A stretch of 64,000 nt of DNA. Source: Duganella sp. CF517. GTDB taxonomy: Bacteria > Pseudomonadota > Gammaproteobacteria > Burkholderiales > Burkholderiaceae_D. The stretch is from contig NZ_FODC01000011.1 of NCBI RefSeq assembly GCF_900110275.1, positions 1-64,000 on the forward strand, read 5' to 3'. Of the stretch, positions 34,501 through 42,996 are shown in pieces; position 1 is the first letter of the stretch; each line of letters starts with the position of its first letter. The position numbers and the translations under genes were made by a program. The notes under the pieces are model-generated. The model worked only from the letters and a program-made list of their open reading frames with translations, had not been told where the DNA came from and did not search any database.

Positions 34501-37500
34501 CGCGCTCAAGTCGCAGCAAATCGTCGGCCTCGGCACGTCCAGCGTGGCGGCCCTGGGCACCGACCAGCTGCAAGCGCTGAAAACCCATCAAATCGCCGCG
34601 CTGACCAGCAAGCAGCTGGCGGCGCTGACGACCGATCAGATCGCCGCGCTGACCACGGCGCAGGCGAGCAACCTGGGCACCGCGCAGGTGGCTGCCCTGT
34701 CGAGCGACCAGTTGCTCGCGCTCGAGACCGCCGACGTGGCCGCGCTGAAGACGGCACAACTGGCCGCGCTGGGCACCGATCAAACCAGCCTGCTGGGCAC
34801 CGACCAGATCGTCGCGCTGACCACCATGCAGGTCGCCAGTCTGAGCACGCGCCAGCTGCAGGCCTTGACCAGCGCCCAGATCGCCGCGATGGAAACGCGC
34901 GACCTGGCCGCGCTGCGGACGGCGCAACTGGCCGGCCTGAGCACCGCCAACCTCAACGCGCTCGGCGCCGACCAGGTGCAGGCGCTCACCAGCGCCCAGC
35001 TGAACGGCCTGGGCAGCGCCCAGCTGCGATCGCTGAACAGCACGCAGATCGCCGCGCTGAGCACCGCGCAGGTGACCAGCTTGTCCACCACGCAAGTCGC
35101 TTTGCTGAGCAGCGAGCAATTGCTGGCCTTGGGCACTGGCGTGCTGGCGCTGATGAAGACGGCGCAAATCGCCGCCGTCCACACCGCGCAGATCGCCGCC
35201 CTCAACAGCGACCAGCTGATCGCGCTGACCACCACGCAAGTAAGCGCGCTGTCCACCCAACAAGTCGCCGCCCTCGGCAGCGACCAATTGAACGCGCTGG
35301 AAAGCCAGGACTTCGCCGCCCTGCGGACGGCGCAGATCGCCGCGCTGGGCACCAGCCTGATCGCCAGCCTCAGCACCGCGCAGGCCGCCGCGCTGACCAG
35401 TGCCCAGGTCGCCGGCCTGAGCACGGGCCAGCTCGTCGCGCTCGGCACCGACCAACTGCAAACCTTCGCCACCGGCGACATCGCCGCGCTGAGAACCGTG
35501 CAAGTGGTGGCGCTGACCACCGGCCAGGTCGCCGCGCTGACCAGCGACCAGTTCCGTTCGCTGACGGCCGCCCAGATGGCGGTGCTCGGCAGCGACCAGT
35601 TCCGCGCCCTCGGCACCGACCAGATCGCCGCGCTGAGCACGCTGCAGGCGGGCAATTTGACTACCGCCCAGGTGCACGCGCTGACCGCCGGCCAACTGGC
35701 CGCGCTGGAAACGCAAGACCTGGCCGCGTTCAAGACCCAACAAGTCGCCGCGCTCGGCACCGAACAGTTGGTGCTGCTTAACAGCGACCAGATCGCCGGC
35801 CTGACCGTCACGCAAGTGGCCAACCTGACCAGCCAGCAAGTGAGCGCGCTGGTCACCGGCCAGATCGTCGCGTTGGAAACGCGCGACCTGGCGGCGCTGC
35901 GGACCGCGCAACTGCAAGTGCTCAACAGCGCCCAGCTCGGCGCGCTGTCCACCGACCAGTTGCAGGGCATGACCGCCGCCCAGTTGGCGTCGCTGAGCAC
36001 GTCGCAGTTCCAGAGCCTGTTGACTTCGCAGATCACCTCGCTGACGACGCAACAGGTCGCCGCTCTGGCCACCGGCCAGATCGCCAGCCTGACCAGCAAC
36101 CAGCTGACCGCGCTCAACACCGATGAAATCAGCGCGCTCAAGACGGCGCAGATCGGCGCGTTCAACACCGCCCATATCGCGCTGCTGAGCACCGACCAGG
36201 TCACGGCGCTGACCAGCGGGCAAGTCGCCGCGATGTCGACCAGCCAGCTGTCGTCGCTGAACTCGGACCAGATCCACGCGCTGGGCTCGGAAGACTTCGC
36301 CGCCCTGAGCGCCGCGCAATTGACCGCGCTTGGCGGACTGAGCAACCTGAGCACCGATCAGATCCAGGCACTGACCCAGAACCAAATCGCCGGCCTCACC
36401 ACCGACCAGGTCGCCGGCCTGACCACCGACCAGGTCGTTGCGCTGACCACGCGCCAGATCGGCAGCATCAGCACCGCCGGCATCGCCGTGTTGAGCAGCG
36501 ACCAGCTGCGCGCGATCGAACTGGAAGACGTGGCCCAGCTAAAAGTCACGCAGATCGTCGCGCTGAGCACCGTGCGCATCGCCCAGCTGACCAACGACCA
36601 GATCACGGCGCTGACCACCGCACAGGTCGGCGGCCTGGCGACCGCCCAGATCGCCGCGCTGACGACGGCGCAAATGCAGGCGTTGACCACCGCCGAGGTG
36701 GTGTCGCTCAAGACCGCGCAAATCGCCGCGCTCGGCAGCGACCAGATCGCCGCCCTCGTCATCGACCAGGTGCAGGCGCTCGGCTCGGGCCAGCTCAACG
36801 CCCTCGGCAGCGCGCAGTTGCGCGCGCTGACCGCCGACCAGATCATTCAGCTGACGACGCAACAATACGCGCAGCTGGCCACGGCGCAGGTGGCCGCGCT
36901 GAGCACGCAGCAATTGGGCGCCATCGAACTGGAAGACCTGGCCGCGCTCAAGACCGCGCAAATCGCCGCGCTGGGCACCGACCAGATCCAGTCGCTGACG
37001 GTCGACCGCATCGCCGCGCTCACCACCGCGCAAACCCAGGCGCTGGGCAGCAACCAGCTGCTGGCGCTGACCACGACGCAAATCCAGGCGCTGACCACCG
37101 ACGAGTTGCTGGCCCTCAAATCCTCACAGATCGCCGCGCTGGCCAGCGACCAGCTCAACGCGCTGCTGGCCGACCAGTGGCAAAGCCTGGGCTCGAACCA
37201 ACTGAACGCGCTCACCACCGCCCAGTTGCAGGCGCTCAGCGACGACCAGATCATCCAATTGACGACACGCCAAGTCGCCCAGCTGGCGACCGCGCAGATC
37301 GCCGCGCTGAGCACCGCCCAGTTGAACGTGATGGAACTGGAAGACCTGGCCGCGCTTGTCAGCAACCAGATCGCCGCGCTGGGGACCCGGCAGATCAGCC
37401 AGCTCGGCCTGGCCCAGATCGACAACCTGACCACCGCGCAAGTGGCCGCGCTGACCAGCAATCAACTGGTCGCGCTCGGCACCGACCAGGTGCGGGCGAT

Positions 37501-40500
37501 CGCCACCGACGACCTGCAAGCGCTCAAAACGTCGCAGGTGCAAGCGCTGACCACCGTGCAATTGACCGCGCTGACCGTCGACCAGCTGCAAAACCTCACC
37601 ACCGCCCAGCTCGACGCGCTGACGTCGGCGCAGGCGGTCTCGCTGACCACCGACCAGATCGCCGCGCTGACCACCTTGCAAATGGACAACCTGGCCACCC
37701 GCCAGTTGGGCGTGCTCGGCAGCGACCAGATCGCCGCCATCAGCACCGACAACTTCGCCACCTTGTCGAGTGCGCAACTGGGCGCGCTCAACAGCGCCCA
37801 GTTCGCCGCGATCACGACCGACCAGATCGTCGCGCTGAGCAGCGTGCAAACGGCCGCGCTGAGCACCGCGCAAGTGGCCGCGCTTGGCAGCGACCAGCTC
37901 AACGCGTTGGAGACGGCCGACTTCGCCGTGCTCAAGACGTCGCAAATCGCCGCCTTGACCACCGCCAACGTCGCCGCGCTGACAACCGACCTGGTTAGTA
38001 CCTTGGGCACCACGCAAATCGGCGGCCTGAGCACCGGTCAGATCGCCGCCTTCAACACCGACCAGATCAGGGCGCTGGGCACGGCGCAAGTCGGCGTGCT
38101 GAGCACCGCGCAAATCAGCGTGCTCAACACCGACCAGATCGCCGCGCTGAGCACGATGGACTTCGTCGCCCTGCACAGCAACCAGCTGGCCGCCTTCACC
38201 ACCGACCAGATCGGCGCGCTGACCGCCGAACAGCTCAACGCGCTGTCGACCAGCGCCGTCGCCGGCCTGACCACGCAGTTGCTGGGCGCGCTGACGACCT
38301 TGCAATTGAGCCTGCTGGAAACCGCCCACGTGGCGGTGCTGACCTCGGTGCAGTTGCCGTCGCTGAACTCGGCCCAGTTGGCCGCGCTCAACACGGACCA
38401 GTTCGCCGCGATCAACACCAGCGCCATCAAGAACCTGCAGGCGCCGCAATTCGCCGCCCTGACCACCGACCAGATCGTCGCCCTGACCACGGCCCAAATC
38501 CGCGCGCTGGGCAGCACGCAGCTGACCGCGCTGGGCAGCGACCAGGTGGCCGCGCTGGAGACGGTCGACCTCGCTGCGCTGTCCACCGCGCAAGTGACGG
38601 TGTTGGGCACCGGCCAGTTGCAAGCCCTGCTGACCGACCAGGTGGCCTCGCTGGCCACGGCGCAAATCACCGCGCTGACCACCGACCAGATCGCCGCCGG
38701 CCTCAATACCGACCAGATCGCCGCGTTGACCACGGGACAAGCCGCGTCGCTGGCCACCAACCAGGTGGCGGCGCTGACGACGGCCCAGGTCGTCGCGCTG
38801 GAAACGGCCGACTTGTCGTCGTTCACCACGCGCCAGATGGTCGCCCTGACCAGCCGCCAGATCGGCGTGCTGAATAGCGATCAGCTCAACGGACTGACCA
38901 CCACCCAACTGGCGGCGTTGACCACCAGCCAGATCAACACCGGCCTGGGTTCGGCCCAGCTGGCCGCGCTGGATGCGGACCACATCAGCTCGCTGACCAC
39001 CGCGCAACTGGTCTACGGCCTGAGCAGCGACAGCATCGCCGCGCTGACGACCGACCAGCTCGTAGCCTTGCGCACCGCGCAAACCTCGGTGCTGAACAGC
39101 AGCCAGGTGCAGGCATTGACCACCGACCAGATCGTTGCGCTGAGCACGGCGCAAGCGTCGACGCTGACCACGCAGCAAGTCGCCGCGCTGACGACCGTAC
39201 AGATCGTCGCGCTAGAAACGGCCGACCTGTCGTCGTTCACCACGCGCCAGATGGTCGCCCTGACCAGCGACCAGATCGGCGTCCTGAATAGCGACCAGCT
39301 CAACGGACTGACCACGACCGAACTGGCCGCCTTGACCACCAGTCAGATCAGCAATGGTCTGAGCACGGCCCAGCTGGTCGCGCTGGACGCCGACCACGTC
39401 AGCTCGCTGACCACCGCGCAACTCGTCTACGGCCTGAGCAGCGACAGCATCGCCGCGCTCACGACCGACCAGATCGTCGCCTTGCGCACCGCGCAAACCT
39501 CGGTGCTGAGCAGCGGCCAGGTGCAGGCATTGACCACCGACCAGATCGTTGCGCTGACCACGGCGCAAGCGTCGACGCTGACCACCCAGCAAATCGCCGC
39601 GCTGACGACCGCGCAGATCGTCGCGCTGGAAACGGCCGACCTGTCGTCGTTCACCACGCGCCAGATGGTCGCCCTTACCAGCGACCAGATCGGCGCCCTG
39701 AACAGCGACCAGCTCAACGGCCTGACCACGACCGAACTGGCCGCCTTGACCACCAGCCAGATCAGCAATGGTCTGAGCACGGCCCAACTGGTCGCGCTGG
39801 ACGCCGACCACGTCAGCGCCCTGACCACCGCGCAACTCGTCTACGGCCTGAGCAGCGACAGCATCGCCGCGCTCACGACCGACCAGATCGTCGCCTTGCG
39901 CACCGCGCAAACCTCGGTGCTGAACAGCAGCCAGGTGCAGGCCTTGACCACCGACCAGATCGTGGCGCTGAGCACGGCGCAGGCGTCGACGCTGACCACG
40001 CAGCAAGTCGCCGCGCTGACGACCGCGCAGATCGTCGCGCTGGAGACGGCCGACCTGTCCTCGTTCACCACGCGCCAGATGGTCGCCCTGACCAGCGACC
40101 AGCTCGGCGTATTGAACAGCGACCAGCTCAATGGCCTGACCACGACCGAACTGGCCGCTTTGACCACCAGCCAGATCAGCAACGGCCTGAACACGGCCCA
40201 ACTGGCCGCGCTGGACGCCGACCACGTCAGCTCGCTGACAACGGCGCAACTCGTCTACGGCCTGGGCAGCGACAGCATCGCCGCGCTGACGACCGACCAG
40301 ATCGTCGCCTTGCGCACCGCGCAAACTTCGGTGCTGAACAGCAGCCAGGTGCAAGCGCTCACCACCGACCAGATCGTCGCGCTGAGCACCGCGCAAGCGT
40401 CGACCCTGACCACGCAACAGGTGACCGCGTTGACGACGGATCAGATCGTCGCGTTGGAAACGGACGATCTGGTCGCCCTGAGCACGCGCCAGATCGCCGC

Positions 40501-42745
40501 CATCAACACGGTGCAAGTCGCCGCGCTAGGCGCCGGACAACTCAATTCGCTGACCCTGGCGCAACTGGCCGCCTTCGGCACCAGCCAGCTGGCCAACGGC
40601 CTGCAAACGGCGCAGGTGGCCGCGCTCGACATCGCCCACATCGCCGCGCTGAGCACTGCCCAGCTGGCCTATGGCTTGACCATCGACAACCTGCTGGCGT
40701 TGACCACCGACCAGATCCGGGCGCTGGGCACCACCCAGATCGCCGCCATGACCACCGCCCAGGCCAGCAGCCTGAGCACCGATCAGATCGCCGCGCTGGC
40801 GACGGCGCAAATGACCGGCCTGTCCACCGCGCAGATGCAGTGGCTGACGGCCGAGCAGTTGGCCGCCATGAGCGCCGGCCAGGTCGCCGCGCTCGACACC
40901 CAGGACGTCGCCGCATTGACGGCCGGCCAGTTCATCGGCCTGAGTACCGCCCAGACCGCCGCGCTGACCACCAACCAGGTGCGCGGCCTCAAGACGGCGC
41001 AGATCGCCGCCATCGACGGCGCCCAGATCACCGTCTTCAGCACCGACCAGCTCGCCGCGCTGAGCACCGCGCAGGCGGCCTCGCTCAGCGTCACCGCCGT
41101 GATCGCGCTGTCGACCAACCAGATCGGCGCGCTGGCCACCGCCAACGTCGCCGCCCTGGGCACCTTGCAAGTTGCCAGCCTCGACGTCACGCAGTTGCCG
41201 GGCCTGAACACAACGCAGGTGCAGGCGCTCACCAGCGCCCAGCTCGGCGCGATGACGGCCGACCAGCTGTACGCGCTGAGCACCAGCCAGATCAGCGCCT
41301 TGCGTACCGCACAGATCGGGTACCTCAACACCACGCAGCTGTCGGCGCTGTCGAACGGCCAGATCCAGGCCCTCACCACGGAGCAGGTCGCCAGCATCAA
41401 GCTGAGCCAGGTCACCGCGCTGACGGTCGACCAGGTCGCCGCCTTCGACACCACCCAGCTGCAAGCGCTGACGACGGCGCAAATCCAGACGATGACGTCG
41501 ACGCAGCTCAACGCGCTGACCGGCACCCAGGCCGCCGCGCTGACCACCTTGCAGATGGGCGCGCTGAAGAACGCCCAGATCGCCGCGCTGACGATCGACC
41601 AGATCAACGCCTTCACGCCGACGCAACTGGCGGCCTGGACCACCAGCCAGCTCGGTTCGCTGACGGTGACGCAGATCGGCTACCTGTCGACCGCGCAAAT
41701 CGCCGGCCTGACCAACACGCAAGTGGCCGGCCTCAAGGCGAGCCAGTTGCAGGTCTTCACCACCGACCAGATCGCCGCGTTCACGGCGGGGCAGATCCCG
41801 TCGCTGACCACGGCCAATCTGACCGCGCTCAGCATCGCGCAGGCGGACGCCCTGACCGGCGCCCAGGTGGCGGCCATGTCGGTCACGCAAACGATGGCGC
41901 TCAACGCCGCCTCGGTCAACTACGCCACGCCGCTGGTGCTGGACCTGGACGGCAACGGCGTGCGCACCGTCAGCATCGCGGCGGGCGTCCAGTTCGACAT
42001 TCGCGGCGACGGCCAGGCCGTCCACACCGGCTGGGTCGACAACCAGGACGGCCTGCTGGCCCTGGACCGCAACGGCGACGGCGTCATCAACGACGGCGGC
42101 GAGCTGTTCGGCAGCGCCACGACCCTGGCCGACGGCAGCAAAGCGGCCGACGGCTACGCGGCGCTGGCCGCGCTCGACAGCAACGGCGACGGCAAGATCA
42201 GCGAAGCCGACGGCGCGTTCGGCGCGCTGCGCGTCTGGGTCGACGGCAATTCGGACGGCGTCAGCCAGGCCGACGAGCTCAAGACGCTGGCGCAACTGGG
42301 TATCGCCACGATAGCCACCGGCGCCAGCAACGCGCTGGCGCAGCAAAACGGCAACGTCATCGGCCTGACGTCGAGCTACACCGGCACCGACGGCAGCGTG
42401 CACGACAGCGCCGACGTCTGGTTCCTGGCGCAAAAACAGGCAGCATCGGCAACACCGGCCGCCTCGCTGCAACAGCAGGTCAGTGGCCTGAGCAACGCCT
42501 TGTCGAGCTTTACCGCTGCCAATCCGGCAACACCCGGCGCCCACGATGCGGCACAAACGCAACAGCTGACCGCGTTGAGCGCCGCCGGCGCGGGCGCCGA
42601 AAACAGCGTGCAAGCGATGACGGACGCGCTCAAGCAGTACCACGCCGGGCAGGGTCTGCAAGGCGCCGCCGGCGCGCTCACCAACACGCGCCGCGAGCAG
42701 GCCGGCCACAGCGCCACCAGCTGGTTTAGCGTCCCCGACCGCTAA
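31574..42745 (+). CDS. Giant octapeptide-repeat protein with C-terminal Ca-binding, type I secretion-like domain
   Basis: This is a 3,723-residue single frame with a good AGGAGA site eight bases before the ATG. Residues ~8-3440 are one continuous repeat of eight residues, Q-[ILVF]-x-[AG]-[LM]-x-[TS]-x, roughly 420 units, e.g. QIAALTTA and QVAALSTQ. Every 7 and 10 units the pattern is marked by an acidic variant (ETxD[LF]), giving a 136-residue superperiod. Residues ~3449-3615 form a different domain with DxDxDG-type sites (LDLDGNGV, LDRNGDGVINDGGELFG, LDSNGDGKI, GNSDGVSQADEL), typical of the C-terminal end of proteins exported by type I systems. The last ~105 residues are Ala/Gln/Ser-rich. 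There is no Sec signal and almost no Cys. HlyB/HlyD genes lie at 60967-64000 and glycosyltransferases follow directly. It is likely a surface adhesin or matrix protein; the repeat family itself is one I do not recognise by name. Confidence 0.85.
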   Translation: MPSIVPGFTTDQIVSLQPSQMALLTTAEIALLTTTHMTVLSTSQLAAIGTAQLRALSTQNLRVLSTDQIGNGFTTKQIQALTTGQMISLTDDQLVHGLTTDQFAALATVQVAALTTAQIALVEADDIAALQTRQVVALNTAQLRALGTAQIAALTSSQTAALQTRQLAALSNSQLASIDTDDISALTTLQLVSLGTAALGALTTGQMAALRTAQSSSLSTVQIGALASEQLAALGTAGFATLKTAQIAALTTKQFAALSTDQIVALTTAQTAALTTLQLAQMSSDQLAAMETQDFAALKSQQLNALGTATTSVLSTDQIAALTTAQVAAMGSAQLRGLSSDQIAALGTHQVAALTTAQIIVLGSAQVAALETRDIAAMKTAQVAALTTAQLNALGADQMAALTTAQAAGLGTAQLASLGTALLAALETRDLAALRTHQIAAISTQGIAALGTSQVAALTTAQIAALKTAQLAALGTDQIAVLNTAQANGLSTQNMALLSTLQLGALSTANLASLKTQQLAAMGTGLIAALGTDQIVALKTAQANALSSLQLSALSSDQLNAMETQDLAALRTQQLAGVGTANIAALGTAQVAALTTAQVAALSTQQTAALGTDQIVALTTGQAGALTSRQIGALSSDQVAAIETRDLAVMKTSQIAALGTGQFAALTTQQVAGLTSQQAASLLTQQIATLNSDQIAAMETQDLVALKSQQAAALSSGAVAALTTTQFAALASTQLSNLTNSQLAALTTDQIVALTTAQTAALSTRAIAALSTDQLNALQTVDFAALKTAQIAALTPTQVAALNTDLIVALTTQQAAALSGPQLQALTTGQLAAMETRDFAALKTSQLLSLGTKAIATLTVGQVAGLQTAQIAQLSSDQIQVLNSDQLAALTTAQVNAFSTAQIGYLLTAQIAVLTTADWAALKSSQLNALSANQFAAVTTDQIVALTTAQAGALSTQQLALLSTDQLVAMETQDLVALKSQQIVGLGTSSVAALGTDQLQALKTHQIAALTSKQLAALTTDQIAALTTAQASNLGTAQVAALSSDQLLALETADVAALKTAQLAALGTDQTSLLGTDQIVALTTMQVASLSTRQLQALTSAQIAAMETRDLAALRTAQLAGLSTANLNALGADQVQALTSAQLNGLGSAQLRSLNSTQIAALSTAQVTSLSTTQVALLSSEQLLALGTGVLALMKTAQIAAVHTAQIAALNSDQLIALTTTQVSALSTQQVAALGSDQLNALESQDFAALRTAQIAALGTSLIASLSTAQAAALTSAQVAGLSTGQLVALGTDQLQTFATGDIAALRTVQVVALTTGQVAALTSDQFRSLTAAQMAVLGSDQFRALGTDQIAALSTLQAGNLTTAQVHALTAGQLAALETQDLAAFKTQQVAALGTEQLVLLNSDQIAGLTVTQVANLTSQQVSALVTGQIVALETRDLAALRTAQLQVLNSAQLGALSTDQLQGMTAAQLASLSTSQFQSLLTSQITSLTTQQVAALATGQIASLTSNQLTALNTDEISALKTAQIGAFNTAHIALLSTDQVTALTSGQVAAMSTSQLSSLNSDQIHALGSEDFAALSAAQLTALGGLSNLSTDQIQALTQNQIAGLTTDQVAGLTTDQVVALTTRQIGSISTAGIAVLSSDQLRAIELEDVAQLKVTQIVALSTVRIAQLTNDQITALTTAQVGGLATAQIAALTTAQMQALTTAEVVSLKTAQIAALGSDQIAALVIDQVQALGSGQLNALGSAQLRALTADQIIQLTTQQYAQLATAQVAALSTQQLGAIELEDLAALKTAQIAALGTDQIQSLTVDRIAALTTAQTQALGSNQLLALTTTQIQALTTDELLALKSSQIAALASDQLNALLADQWQSLGSNQLNALTTAQLQALSDDQIIQLTTRQVAQLATAQIAALSTAQLNVMELEDLAALVSNQIAALGTRQISQLGLAQIDNLTTAQVAALTSNQLVALGTDQVRAIATDDLQALKTSQVQALTTVQLTALTVDQLQNLTTAQLDALTSAQAVSLTTDQIAALTTLQMDNLATRQLGVLGSDQIAAISTDNFATLSSAQLGALNSAQFAAITTDQIVALSSVQTAALSTAQVAALGSDQLNALETADFAVLKTSQIAALTTANVAALTTDLVSTLGTTQIGGLSTGQIAAFNTDQIRALGTAQVGVLSTAQISVLNTDQIAALSTMDFVALHSNQLAAFTTDQIGALTAEQLNALSTSAVAGLTTQLLGALTTLQLSLLETAHVAVLTSVQLPSLNSAQLAALNTDQFAAINTSAIKNLQAPQFAALTTDQIVALTTAQIRALGSTQLTALGSDQVAALETVDLAALSTAQVTVLGTGQLQALLTDQVASLATAQITALTTDQIAAGLNTDQIAALTTGQAASLATNQVAALTTAQVVALETADLSSFTTRQMVALTSRQIGVLNSDQLNGLTTTQLAALTTSQINTGLGSAQLAALDADHISSLTTAQLVYGLSSDSIAALTTDQLVALRTAQTSVLNSSQVQALTTDQIVALSTAQASTLTTQQVAALTTVQIVALETADLSSFTTRQMVALTSDQIGVLNSDQLNGLTTTELAALTTSQISNGLSTAQLVALDADHVSSLTTAQLVYGLSSDSIAALTTDQIVALRTAQTSVLSSGQVQALTTDQIVALTTAQASTLTTQQIAALTTAQIVALETADLSSFTTRQMVALTSDQIGALNSDQLNGLTTTELAALTTSQISNGLSTAQLVALDADHVSALTTAQLVYGLSSDSIAALTTDQIVALRTAQTSVLNSSQVQALTTDQIVALSTAQASTLTTQQVAALTTAQIVALETADLSSFTTRQMVALTSDQLGVLNSDQLNGLTTTELAALTTSQISNGLNTAQLAALDADHVSSLTTAQLVYGLGSDSIAALTTDQIVALRTAQTSVLNSSQVQALTTDQIVALSTAQASTLTTQQVTALTTDQIVALETDDLVALSTRQIAAINTVQVAALGAGQLNSLTLAQLAAFGTSQLANGLQTAQVAALDIAHIAALSTAQLAYGLTIDNLLALTTDQIRALGTTQIAAMTTAQASSLSTDQIAALATAQMTGLSTAQMQWLTAEQLAAMSAGQVAALDTQDVAALTAGQFIGLSTAQTAALTTNQVRGLKTAQIAAIDGAQITVFSTDQLAALSTAQAASLSVTAVIALSTNQIGALATANVAALGTLQVASLDVTQLPGLNTTQVQALTSAQLGAMTADQLYALSTSQISALRTAQIGYLNTTQLSALSNGQIQALTTEQVASIKLSQVTALTVDQVAAFDTTQLQALTTAQIQTMTSTQLNALTGTQAAALTTLQMGALKNAQIAALTIDQINAFTPTQLAAWTTSQLGSLTVTQIGYLSTAQIAGLTNTQVAGLKASQLQVFTTDQIAAFTAGQIPSLTTANLTALSIAQADALTGAQVAAMSVTQTMALNAASVNYATPLVLDLDGNGVRTVSIAAGVQFDIRGDGQAVHTGWVDNQDGLLALDRNGDGVINDGGELFGSATTLADGSKAADGYAALAALDSNGDGKISEADGAFGALRVWVDGNSDGVSQADELKTLAQLGIATIATGASNALAQQNGNVIGLTSSYTGTDGSVHDSADVWFLAQKQAASATPAASLQQQVSGLSNALSSFTAANPATPGAHDAAQTQQLTALSAAGAGAENSVQAMTDALKQYHAGQGLQGAAGALTNTRREQAGHSATSWFSVPDR
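31600..41920 (+). repeat. 24-bp coding minisatellite with 408-bp superperiod
   Basis: The DNA repeats with a 24-base unit throughout. Marker codons for ETxD occur at 32444, 32684, 32852, 33260, 33500, 33668, 33908, 34076, 34484 and 34724, with spacings of 240, 168 or 408 bases. That corresponds to 10, 7 and 17 octads. Confidence 0.85.
38801..40456 (+). repeat. Four near-identical 414-bp tandem copies inside the giant gene
   Basis: Units start at 38801, 39215, 39629 and 40043 (next boundary 40457), each opening with codons for ETADLSSFTTRQMVALTS. Each unit is 17 octads plus two single-residue insertions (SNGL and VYGL). Copies differ only at scattered bases, implying recent amplification. Confidence 0.88.
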
Positions 42746-42754
42746 CCCCACCCG

Positions 42755-42839
42755 GGGGTCAAGTCTGTCATTAAGACACGCTCACAACCGTATCTGCACG
42801 ATACGGCGGAGCCTGTGTCCGAATGACAGACTTGACCCC
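42755..42839. repeat. Palindromic element, family B, copy 1
   Basis: This 85-base element (GGGGTCAAG...CTTGACCCC) lies 10 bases after the giant gene stop. Its 25-base arms carry two mismatches (ATTAAGACAC against ATTCGGACAC in copy 2), and an inner CCGTAT/ATACGG stem is present. It may serve as a transcription stop. The following 150 bases up to 42996 contain no gene that I can support. Confidence 0.85.
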
Positions 42840-42996
42840 GGAGTTGTTTATCCGTTGAGCAGAGGTGGTTTTACATTCTTGCTCCTGAGCCAAAAGTTGC
42901 CCCGTATCCAGCGACAAAAGGTATGATAGTGCCTACCTTTTGTGGCTCTGCGGGCCGTTCGCCGCGTGCCGGACCGATCCAACTTTAAGCCCAGCC

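Noticed and set aside
31739..36385. Very long open frames on the opposite strand and in other frames across the giant repeat gene (up to about 1,550 codons)
   Set aside because: They arise because a GC-rich 24-base repeat without stops in one phase lacks stops in the other phases too. Their peptides are Arg/Gln/Gly-rich or Val/Ser/Ala-rich mirror repeats without start signals, whereas the plus frame has a strong ribosome binding site and a recognisable C-terminal domain.
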